Part shown: piece after piece, positions 1 to 5,511 of the stretch
How the letters are laid out: each line of letters begins with the position of its first letter
Position numbering within the stretch: position 1 is the stretch's first letter
Source of the DNA: JAVJPJ01 sp040217295
GTDB taxonomy: Bacteria > Pseudomonadota > Alphaproteobacteria > Rhodobacterales > Rhodobacteraceae
Length of the DNA: 6,123 nt
NCBI GenBank assembly: GCA_964460185.1
Contig: CAYWTM010000160.1
Span: 1-6,123 of the forward strand
Direction of reading: 5' to 3'
The notes under the pieces: model-generated
Seen by the model: only the letters and a program-made list of their open reading frames with translations
Told to the model about the DNA's origin: nothing
Database searches by the model: none
Position numbers and translations under genes: made by a program

Positions 1-1
1 G

Positions 2-55
2 CGCCTGTTCAAACCCTCACCCGACGCGACCATCGCCATACGCGGCGCAGACTGA
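2..55 (+). CDS. Possible C-terminal tail of an upstream gene (partial)
   Basis: Reading from base 2 gives 17 codons ending in TGA at 53-55 (RLFKPSPDATIAIRGAD). Most third positions are G or C, as in the real genes of the window, so this could be the last residues of a plus-strand gene whose body lies outside. The fragment is too short to assign a family. It overlaps the end of a minus-strand ORF (17-178), and it is unlikely that both are real. Low confidence. Confidence 0.25.
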   Translation, partial: RLFKPSPDATIAIRGAD

Positions 56-178
56 CCTGAGGGCTCGATAGCCCTCGGCCAGGGCCATGCTTGCGATTGT
101 CGCACGTTCGGGATCGTCCGTGTGCAGACGGGTGGCGGGACCGCGCACCGGGGCCGGGCCGCGCCGATCACGGGCCAT
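17..178 (-). CDS. Possible small hypothetical protein (53 aa)
   Basis: The minus strand carries an ORF from ATG at 178 to TGA at 17-19, 53 residues, starting MARDRRGPAPVRG and ending AAYGDGRVG. Third positions are mostly G/C. A weak purine stretch (GGCGGGG) lies about 7 bases before the ATG. The N-terminal half is rich in Arg and Pro. The second half (around DDPERATIASMALAEGYRAL) could form a helix. I recognise no family. In a high-GC genome such ORFs often arise by chance, so this is only a candidate. If neither it nor the plus-strand tail is real, bases 1-296 hold no gene I can support. Confidence 0.25.
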   Translation of the reverse strand: MARDRRGPAPVRGPATRLHTDDPERATIASMALAEGYRALRSVCAAYGDGRVG

Positions 179-296
179 GATACGGCCCCGCCAAGACCGT
201 GACGCCGGGATGTTGCGTCGGGGCCCGGTCAGGGTGGCAGGAATCGAGGGGTCTTTGTCCTAACGGTCACCGCCGGTTTCGGCCTATTGTCGGACC

Positions 297-1346
297 ATGG
301 ACAAGACGCCAACATATCAGTCAGACCAGCGGATGCGCAGCGTGGTCATGGTCACCTACCCGGATGCCCATATCCTCGACGTTGTCGGCCCGCTCGAGGT
401 CTTGACCGGGACCAAGTTCTTCCTGCCCGATGGGCCCGACCCCTACGTCATATCCGTCGTTGCTGCACAAGCGGGACCGGTTTCGACGACGTCGGGATTG
501 ACCCTGACCGCGCACAGGTCCTTTGCCGACGCCGTCAAGGACACCGACCAGATCGACACACTGATCATCAGTGGCGGCCATGGAACCATGGCCGCGATCG
601 AAGACAAGGGGCTGCTGGACTTCGTGCGCCATGCCGCGGCGCGGTCGCGTCGGGTCGTGTCGATCTGCACGGGCGCGATGATCCTGGCCGAGATCGGCCT
701 ACTGGACGGAAAACGCGTCAGCACGCACTGGTGGTGGTGCCCGATCCTGGAACAACGCCATCCCGCGGTCCTGGTGGACCGCGATGCGATCTACGTGCGC
801 GATGGCAATATCTGGACCTCGGCCGGTGTGACCGCGGGGATGGACCTGGCCCTGGCATTGGTCGAGATGGACTGGGGTCACGATATCGCGCTGCAGGTCG
901 CGCGCTACAATGTCATGTACATGATGCGCCCCGGAGGTCAGTCCCAGTTCAGCGCGCACCTGGTGGCGCAGCGCGCCGAAGATCCGGCCATCAACGCGTC
1001 GCTGGATTACATCCTTGCCAATCCGGGCGATCCCTTGACGGTGACCGCGCTGGCGGCCCGTGCCGGCCTGTCCGAACGGACCTTTGCGCGCCGGTTCAAG
1101 GATGAGACGGAAATGACCCCCGCGGCCTACGTGGAAACGGCCCGGGTTCAGGCCGCCCGCGTGGCGCTGGAAACGACGGGCACCGGTGTCGAACAGATCG
1201 CATTGCAGGCAGGGTTTCAGAACGCCGAGCGCATGCGCCGTGCCTTTCAGCGGCATCTGGGCGTATCGGCGTCGGACTACCGGGACCGGTTTCGCGGGCC
1301 CGGTGCAGGCGTCGCCCTGATCCGCGACGGTCCCGGTCCCGACTGA
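297..1346 (+). CDS. GlxA family transcriptional regulator (DJ-1/PfpI-like domain plus AraC HTH)
   Basis: This 349-residue protein has the two-domain build of GlxA-type regulators. Residues about 13-205 form a DJ-1/PfpI-like (class I amidotransferase-like) sensor domain, with GPLEV (31-35), GGHG (93-96) and a nucleophile-elbow-like ICTGA with Cys124, then THW with His144. In this group the domain usually senses a small molecule rather than acting as an enzyme. Residues about 230-335 form an AraC/XylS DNA-binding domain with two helix-turn-helix units: LTVTALAARAGLSERTFARR (247-266) and a second one at 297-322 with IALQAGF. Length is typical (about 320-350). Two starts are possible: ATG at 297 and ATG at 333 (Met13, just before SVVMVTYPDA, where the family homology begins). 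Neither has a convincing Shine-Dalgarno. It lies upstream of, and on the same strand as, the 1450-4344 block and may regulate it (inference). The inducer is unknown. Confidence 0.93.
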   Translation: MDKTPTYQSDQRMRSVVMVTYPDAHILDVVGPLEVLTGTKFFLPDGPDPYVISVVAAQAGPVSTTSGLTLTAHRSFADAVKDTDQIDTLIISGGHGTMAAIEDKGLLDFVRHAAARSRRVVSICTGAMILAEIGLLDGKRVSTHWWWCPILEQRHPAVLVDRDAIYVRDGNIWTSAGVTAGMDLALALVEMDWGHDIALQVARYNVMYMMRPGGQSQFSAHLVAQRAEDPAINASLDYILANPGDPLTVTALAARAGLSERTFARRFKDETEMTPAAYVETARVQAARVALETTGTGVEQIALQAGFQNAERMRRAFQRHLGVSASDYRDRFRGPGAGVALIRDGPGPD

Positions 1347-1432
1347 CCCGCGACGCACCCGACAACCTCGGAAATCCCCCCCTCCGCCGCAGGCTTCGCG
1401 TTTGCGCGCCCGCGTTCTTGTTTTCAACATTC

Positions 1433-1443
1433 AAGGAAAGGAA
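1433..1443 (+). promoter_or_regulatory. Ribosome binding site that sets the start of the 64-aa ORF
   Basis: AAGGAAAGGAA lies 6 bases before ATG 1450. It places the start at 1450 rather than at the in-frame ATG at 1402, which has no such sequence, and it is the best reason to think this short ORF is translated. Confidence 0.7.
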
Positions 1444-1449
1444 CCCTGG

Positions 1450-1644
1450 ATGACACATCTCCCCTATCGTCGTCACACCCGACTGGCCGGTGTCTATTCC
1501 CTTGCGGATCTGCTGGCCGGTGCATGGACCGCACGTGCCGGTTCGCCATCGCTGCCGACATCCGCGCGGCTGAGGCGGGACGTCGGCCTGCCGGCACTGG
1601 ACGACGAGCGCCCCTTTTACACGCCATTCGGCCGAAAGCTCTGA
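1450..1644 (+). CDS. Small hypothetical protein (64 aa)
   Basis: A 64-residue protein with a good ribosome binding site (1433-1443). It is basic at the N-terminus (MTHLPYRRHTR) and has a short amphipathic or mildly hydrophobic stretch (AGVYSLADLLAGAW, 13-26). The C-terminal part reads ARLRRDVGLPALDDERPFY (39-57) followed by TPFGRKL. The LRRDVGLP segment is faintly like the LRDIGL motif of DUF1127-type small proteins common in alphaproteobacteria, but the rest does not match well, so I do not assign it. There is no clear signal peptide or complete membrane helix. It sits 103 bases after the GlxA-type regulator and 76 bases before the dehydrogenase, on the same strand, and so may be the first gene of the following transcript. 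Its function is unknown. Confidence 0.6.
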   Translation: MTHLPYRRHTRLAGVYSLADLLAGAWTARAGSPSLPTSARLRRDVGLPALDDERPFYTPFGRKL

Positions 1645-1720
1645 CAGGCGGTCGTGTCGGCCCGCAGCGGCGCCCGAACCTGTCGCATCCCATTGAAACG
1701 TCGAACAGAAAGGACACATC

Positions 1721-2581
1721 ATGCAAACAGTCTTCATCGCAGGCGCTACCGGTTATCTCGGCCGCTACCTGTGTTCCGAATACCGCCGGCGTGGCTGGCG
1801 GGTCACCGCGCTGGTGCGCGACGCCGAACGGGCGCAAGACCTTGACGCGGACACCCTGATCGAGGCCGAAGCGACCCGGCCCCAAACCCTGGCAGGCGTC
1901 ATGACCGGGGCCGAGCTGGTGATATCGGCGCTTGGCATCACACGGCAGGCGGATGGGCCGGGATATTGGGATGTCGACTATCAGGCGAACCTCAACCTGC
2001 TGATCGAGGCGCGGCGCGCCGGGGTGAAGCGCTTTGCCTATGTCCATGTGCTGAACGCGGCAGAGATGCGCCAGGTGCCGCTGGTGGCGGCGAAATCGGC
2101 GTTCGTTCAAGTGTTGCGCGAGTCCGATATCGCCGCGACCGTCATTGCGCCTTCGGGCTATTTCTCGGACATGGCCGATATCCTGGCGGCGGCGCGGTTC
2201 GGTCGCATGTGGTTGTTCAGGTCCGGCACGCACCGGATAAACCCGATCCACGGGGCCGATCTGGCCGCCGCGAGTGCGGATGCCATCGCCCAAGGCCGCG
2301 GTTGGCTGGACGTGGGCGGGCCCGACGTCTTCAGCCAGGCCGACCTGGCGCAAGCGGCCTTTGCCGCCCTCGGCAAACCCGCGAAGATCACCTGGTTGCC
2401 CGACTGGATCCGTCGCGCCGTTTTGGTGCTTCTGCCGCGCCTGACCCCGCGCCGCATCCATGGTCCTGCGCAGTTCTTCCTGACAGCGGTCGGGCTGGAC
2501 ATGGTCGGCGCGCCCCATGGCACCCGGCACCTGGAGGCGCATTTCGCGGCGCTTGCCGATCCGGCACAGCGCCAGGCATAG
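1721..2581 (+). CDS. NmrA-like atypical SDR, NAD(P)-binding oxidoreductase
   Basis: This 286-residue protein begins directly with a Rossmann fold: MQTVFIAGATGYLGRYL, with the glycine motif GATGYLG at 8-14, then a basic VRDAER (32-37) after the second strand, a position that in such enzymes often favours NADP(H). ISALGITR (68-75) and the segment around DYQANLNLLIEAR (86-98) are typical of the NmrA-like/atypical SDR group. The classical YxxxK pair is not intact: Lys125 is present (PLVAAKSAFVQVLRES), but the place four residues earlier is Leu121 instead of Tyr. APSGYFSDM (143-151) and the INPIHGADLA segment (173-182) are family-like. It is predicted to be cytoplasmic and soluble; substrate unknown, and it may bind a nucleotide as a sensor rather than catalyse. 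AGAAAGGA (1707-1714) supports the start. Its stop is 9 bases before the next gene, suggesting an operon. Confidence 0.88.
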   Translation: MQTVFIAGATGYLGRYLCSEYRRRGWRVTALVRDAERAQDLDADTLIEAEATRPQTLAGVMTGAELVISALGITRQADGPGYWDVDYQANLNLLIEARRAGVKRFAYVHVLNAAEMRQVPLVAAKSAFVQVLRESDIAATVIAPSGYFSDMADILAAARFGRMWLFRSGTHRINPIHGADLAAASADAIAQGRGWLDVGGPDVFSQADLAQAAFAALGKPAKITWLPDWIRRAVLVLLPRLTPRRIHGPAQFFLTAVGLDMVGAPHGTRHLEAHFAALADPAQRQA

Positions 2582-2590
2582 GGCAGACCC

Positions 2591-3268
2591 ATGACACGAT
2601 CGCCTGATTTGGAACGCATCGGCGGCCTGGCCGCGCTTGTGTGCGCGGCGACCTACATGGTCGGCTTCGCGTTGCTCGTGACCGTGCTTGCCCCGCTTGG
2701 TTACGGAAGCATTGATATCGACCCGAGTTCCGTGGTCGCGTTCATCGACGAACACCCCGGCGTTCTGATCGCCTGGAACACCACGATCTATGTGGTCAAC
2801 GCGCTGGCGCTTGCAGTGCTGGTCGCGGCGATGTCGCGGCGTCTGACCAGGGCGACACCCGGTTGGGCGCAGGTTACCCGGGGCCTTGGCCTGATCTGGG
2901 CCGCGCTGGTTCTGGGGGCGGGCATGATCGCCAATGTCGCGGTCGAACGGGCGGCGCATGTCTATGCCACCGACCCTGGGGCCGCTGCCGACCTCTGGGC
3001 CATCTTGCATTCCGTCGAACTTGGTCTCGGCGGCGGCAACGAGATCGCCGGCGGGGCCTGGATCCTTTGCGTCAGCCTTGCCGGGCTTGCCGGGCGCAGC
3101 CTGCCCCGTTCCGTCGGCGCGCTCGGCCTGGTGACGGGTCTGGGGGGGCTTGCAACCGTCGTTCCGGCCCTCGGGGATGCCGCCGGTGCCGTCTTCGGCC
3201 TGGGCGCGATCGCGTGGTTCATCGCGGTTGGCCTGTCCCTGGCCCCTGGTCGCCACGCGGCGGCATGA
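2591..3268 (+). CDS. Six-helix integral membrane protein, uncharacterised family
   Basis: A 225-residue, strongly hydrophobic protein with about six membrane segments: 11-37, 59-81, 97-117, 148-169, 174-192 and 197-217. Recognisable pieces are ATYMVGFALLVTVLAPLGYG (20-39), the GLIWAALVLGAGMIANVAVE stretch (100-119), GLGGGNEIAGGAW (145-157) and a loop VVPALGD (190-196) before the last helix. This resembles a widespread family of small bacterial membrane proteins of unknown role, possibly DUF4386-like; that label is from memory and uncertain. No transport or catalytic motif is seen. The start is 9 bases after the dehydrogenase stop, with a weak purine-rich site (AGGGCAG) overlapping that stop, and the hydrolase gene follows closely, so co-transcription is likely. 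Its function cannot be assigned. Confidence 0.85.
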   Translation: MTRSPDLERIGGLAALVCAATYMVGFALLVTVLAPLGYGSIDIDPSSVVAFIDEHPGVLIAWNTTIYVVNALALAVLVAAMSRRLTRATPGWAQVTRGLGLIWAALVLGAGMIANVAVERAAHVYATDPGAAADLWAILHSVELGLGGGNEIAGGAWILCVSLAGLAGRSLPRSVGALGLVTGLGGLATVVPALGDAAGAVFGLGAIAWFIAVGLSLAPGRHAAA

Positions 3269-3284
3269 CCCGAATGACGGACCG

Positions 3285-3293
3285 AAAGGAGGA
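3285..3293 (+). promoter_or_regulatory. Near-perfect Shine-Dalgarno that sets the serine hydrolase start
   Basis: AAAGGAGGA is close to a full anti-16S match and lies 4 bases before ATG 3298. An in-frame ATG at 3265 overlaps the stop of the membrane protein gene as ATGA, but it has no such site and would add an unconserved-looking MTRMTDRKEDP. Start 3298 is preferred. Confidence 0.75.
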
Positions 3294-3297
3294 TCCG

Positions 3298-4344
3298 ATG
3301 TCACCACTTTCCAAAGACCTGCAAGACCTGATTGATGCAGAGGCCGCCAAGGCCAATACGCACAGCGTGCTGCTTGCCGTGCAATCCGGCGACGGTCGGA
3401 TCGATTTCAGGGGCGGTGCGGGGGGCCCTGCAGACGCGCGGTTCTACATCGCCAGTGTCACCAAGATGTTCACGGCGACGTTGATCCTGCAGCTGAGGGA
3501 CCAGGGTCTGATCGACCTCGATACGACCGCGCAAAGCATCCTGAGGCAGTATGACCTGTCCGACCTTCACGTGATCAAGGGCCGCGCCCTTGGACCGCAG
3601 CTGACCATCCGTCACCTGCTCCACCAGACGTCAGGTCTGGCCGATTACTATGAACAGGACGTGGCGATCGCGCTCAAGACAGGCACCGATCAGGCCTATG
3701 ACCTGAATGATGTTCTGCGCATGACGCGGGCCCTGCCCCCCCAGGCGCCGCCCGATAGCGGCAGATCCCATTACTCGGACACCAACTGGCAGCTGCTTGG
3801 CGCGATCATCGAGACGGTGACGGAACGGCCTTTCGGCGATGTCGTGCAAAGCCGGATCTGCGGGCCTTTGGGACTGAAACAGACCTCGGTCCCGGGGCAA
3901 GTCCACCCGGACCAGCCTGCGCCGCTGACACTCTTCAATCGGTCAAGACCGCTTCACGTGCCATTGACCCTGTCCAGCATGGGCCCCGATGGCGGGATCG
4001 TGTCATCGCTGGATGACATGTTGGCATTTCTGAAGGCCTATATGGGCAACGCGCTGTTCGACCCGTGCAACGAGGCCGAGGCGCGGGCCTTCAACAAGCT
4101 GTTCTTTCCGATCCAATACGGGTTCGGCCTGATGCGGTTCAAGCTGCCGCGCTGGATGAACCTGTTTCGCGAAACGCCGGAGTTCATCGGACACTCGGGC
4201 GCATGCGGCTCGTTCGCCTTTCATGCGCCGGCGGCAGACATCTACCTGACGGGGACATTCAACCAGCTCGATGCCCCGAAACGACCCTTCGCCTTCATGA
4301 TGCGTGTGGCGCAGGCGATCGAAAGACACGGGGCGCGGAAATGA
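3298..4344 (+). CDS. Serine hydrolase, class C beta-lactamase / penicillin-binding-like family
   Basis: A 348-residue member of the family that includes class C beta-lactamases, D-Ala-D-Ala carboxypeptidases and EstB-type esterases. The three active-site motifs are visible: SVTK (Ser53 nucleophile, Lys56), YSD (Tyr159-Ser160-Asp161, in RSHYSDTNWQLLG) and HSG (299-301) in place of the KTG box. Other family signatures are FYIASVTKMFTATLI (49-63), LTIRHLLHQTSGL (102-114) and GPLGLKQT (189-196). The HSG and YSD forms are more usual in esterase/peptidase members than in true beta-lactamases. There is no N-terminal signal peptide or membrane anchor, so the protein should be cytoplasmic, which argues against a role in antibiotic resistance or cell-wall trimming. 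Its substrate is probably an ester or amide, identity unknown. It is the last gene of the probable operon beginning at the dehydrogenase, 29 bases after the membrane protein. Confidence 0.92.
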   Translation: MSPLSKDLQDLIDAEAAKANTHSVLLAVQSGDGRIDFRGGAGGPADARFYIASVTKMFTATLILQLRDQGLIDLDTTAQSILRQYDLSDLHVIKGRALGPQLTIRHLLHQTSGLADYYEQDVAIALKTGTDQAYDLNDVLRMTRALPPQAPPDSGRSHYSDTNWQLLGAIIETVTERPFGDVVQSRICGPLGLKQTSVPGQVHPDQPAPLTLFNRSRPLHVPLTLSSMGPDGGIVSSLDDMLAFLKAYMGNALFDPCNEAEARAFNKLFFPIQYGFGLMRFKLPRWMNLFRETPEFIGHSGACGSFAFHAPAADIYLTGTFNQLDAPKRPFAFMMRVAQAIERHGARK

Positions 4345-4529
4345 CGACAGTCCTCGAACTCGGGGCGTCGCTCCCGTTGGTGGCGGCTCATTTCCGGCCC
4401 GCGCTTTTGGTGGGCGGCGCGTGTTACCGGCTTTCGGGCCGTGCATGTCGATGGGCCGGGTTCTGCGAACGGATACCGGCCGGATCGGTGCGGCGGTGGC
4501 CGCGCTCGACAGCCCCGCACCGGCATGTG
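4345..4529. other. 185-base gap between convergent genes, no supported gene
   Basis: No convincing gene and no clear terminator (no strong stem followed by a T run) is seen. An ATG at 4341 overlaps the hydrolase stop as ATGA and opens a frame to 4805 beginning MTTVLELGASLPLVAAHFRP. Most of it lies antisense to the LysR gene, where the residues lose any protein-like character. The segment could be spacer DNA or the remnant of a lost operon gene. Confidence 0.5.
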
Positions 4530-5414
4530 TTACCGCCCGATGAAATCCGCGCGCCGCTCCAGCAGGCTTTCGTAAAGGAAATCCACGAACAGCCGGACCC
4601 GCTGCACCCGGCGCAGGTCGCCATGCATCAGCACCCAGGTCGACCGGCTCTGATCAAGGTCTGTTCCCGGCACCCTTTGCAATTCGGGAAAGACGCTTTG
4701 CACCCAGGCCGCGAGGAAAGCCATGCCTGCCCCGGCGCGGGCCAGATGCATGTGCATGGCGGGATCGGGAATGGCATGGCGCACCGTTGCGCGCGGGTAT
4801 GGTGAGGCGGCGATCATGGCCTGCATTTCCGGCACCTCGCCATAGCCGAGCCAGGTCAGCCCCTCGCCCCGCGGGCCTGCGTCGTGCAGATGCGTGTCGA
4901 TATAGCCGCGAGAGGCGAAGACACCGATCGAAAGGGGGAACAGCTTGCGCCCCACCGCATCGCCGCTGAGGTCGCGCACATGCCGGATCGAGACATCGGT
5001 TTCGAGCTTTTCAATCGAGTCGATGGCGTAGGACAGGTTCATGTCGATGTGGATATCGGGATAGAGCGACAGGAATTCCCCCAGGACCGGGGCCAGCAGG
5101 AAATGCGCGGTCATCGGATCCACCGACAGGCGAATACGCCCCGCCGCCTCGCTGTCGAGCCCGCGCACGGCGTTGAACCCCTTGCGCAAGGAGGCCTCGG
5201 CCTCAAGCGCCTGGGGCAGCAGCTTGCGCCCCGCCGCCGACAGGTTCAGCCCCCCCGCGCTGCGCCGGAACAGCTGCACGCCCAGTTGGGCCTCCAGCCC
5301 CTCGACCTGTCGCCGCACGGTGGCATGGGTGCCGTCAAGCTGATCGGCAGCCCCCCGCAAAGAGCCCGCCCTCGCAACGGCCAGAAAGGCCGGAAGAGAT
5401 TTCCAATCCATCAT
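4530..5414 (-). CDS. LysR-type transcriptional regulator
   Basis: A 294-residue protein of typical LysR length. Residues about 1-62 form the winged helix-turn-helix: FLAVARAGSLRGAADQL (10-26), THATVRRQVEGLEAQLGVQL (29-48), then FRRSAGGLNLSAAGRKLLPQ. A linker helix (about 65-90) leads to the periplasmic-binding-protein-like effector domain (about 92-290), starting GRIRLSVDP, with ISIRH-like VSIRHVRDL (141-149) and GAGMAFLAAW (228-237). The THATVRRQVEGLE recognition helix is a variant seen in one subset of LysR proteins. The start is ATG 5414 or the next codon, ATG 5411. No Shine-Dalgarno precedes either, and a promoter -10 ends only 8 bases upstream, so the mRNA may be leaderless. It is divergent from the dehydrogenase gene at 5512, which is its likely target, and converges with the hydrolase gene. 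The effector is unknown. Confidence 0.93.
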   Translation of the reverse strand: MMDWKSLPAFLAVARAGSLRGAADQLDGTHATVRRQVEGLEAQLGVQLFRRSAGGLNLSAAGRKLLPQALEAEASLRKGFNAVRGLDSEAAGRIRLSVDPMTAHFLLAPVLGEFLSLYPDIHIDMNLSYAIDSIEKLETDVSIRHVRDLSGDAVGRKLFPLSIGVFASRGYIDTHLHDAGPRGEGLTWLGYGEVPEMQAMIAASPYPRATVRHAIPDPAMHMHLARAGAGMAFLAAWVQSVFPELQRVPGTDLDQSRSTWVLMHGDLRRVQRVRLFVDFLYESLLERRADFIGR

Positions 5415-5422
5415 GTGGAACG

Positions 5423-5453
5423 ATTATGAACCATAGTGGTTTGATAATGGCAA
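5423..5453 (-). promoter_or_regulatory. Probable promoter of the LysR gene
   Basis: On the minus strand, TTGCCA (5453-5448, five of six to the -35 consensus) and CATAAT (5428-5423, five of six to the -10) are separated by 19 bases, slightly longer than ideal. The expected start of transcription is near 5416, almost at ATG 5414. The inverted repeat 5429-5441 lies in the spacer, so a bound regulator would block this promoter. Prediction from sequence only. Confidence 0.45.
5429..5441. promoter_or_regulatory. Inverted repeat, probable operator for the LysR-type regulator
   Basis: AACCA-TAG-TGGTT is a perfect 5-bp inverted repeat. It is flanked by ATTAT (5423-5427) and ATAAT (5444-5448), which extend the symmetry to about 26 bases with a one-base offset. 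It lies between the divergent LysR and dehydrogenase genes, where LysR proteins normally bind. The classical T-N11-A centre is not present at its axis, so the assignment rests on position and symmetry. Confidence 0.5.
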
Positions 5454-5470
5454 TGTGCGGTTCGTAAATG
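5441..5470 (+). promoter_or_regulatory. Possible promoter of the dehydrogenase gene
   Basis: TTGATA (5441-5446, five of six to the -35) is followed after 17-18 bases by a weak -10 (GTAAAT or TAAATG, within 5464-5470). The -35 shares its first base with the end of the inverted repeat 5429-5441. A weak -10 next to an operator suits a promoter that needs an activator. The expected leader is about 35 bases and contains the ribosome binding site. Confidence 0.35.
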
Positions 5471-5511
5471 GTCCGATATCTGATGCGCACTCACACGTAA
5501 AGGACGATACC

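Noticed and set aside
699..1430. Long minus-strand frame under the GlxA-type regulator
   Set aside because: Low-complexity Arg/Gly/His-rich translation, no domain, and fully overlapped by a gene with clear family motifs.
1397..1430. CGCG-TTTG-CGCG mini-palindrome and a TTGCGC/CAACAT promoter-like pair before the 64-aa ORF
   Set aside because: The stem is only 4 bp in GC-rich DNA, and the -10 matches only three of six positions; too weak to report as a promoter or operator.
2863..3297. N-terminal extension of the serine hydrolase frame back to ATG 2863
   Set aside because: It overlaps the membrane protein gene, reads as an Arg/Gly-rich shadow, and the strong ribosome binding site sets the start at 3298.
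1424..3307. 627-residue open frame on the minus strand across the dehydrogenase and membrane protein genes
   Set aside because: It is antisense to genes with clear domains and ribosome binding sites. Its product is Arg/Gly/Gln-rich with no recognisable motif, a common artefact in high-GC DNA.
4345..4529. Search for a shared terminator between the convergent hydrolase and LysR genes
   Set aside because: Only short or widely spaced GC stems are present (for example CGGCCCG and CGGGCCG about 33 bases apart), none followed by a T run.
4421..4535. Direct repeat GTGTTACCG at 4421-4429 and 4527-4535, the second covering the LysR stop codon
   Set aside because: A 9-base repeat is expected many times by chance in 6 kb, and the flanks do not match, so it does not support a duplication or a mobile-element boundary.
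4884..5429. 181-residue plus-strand frame antisense to the LysR gene
   Set aside because: Its translation is Gln/Arg/His-rich without motifs, and the opposite strand carries a complete LysR protein.
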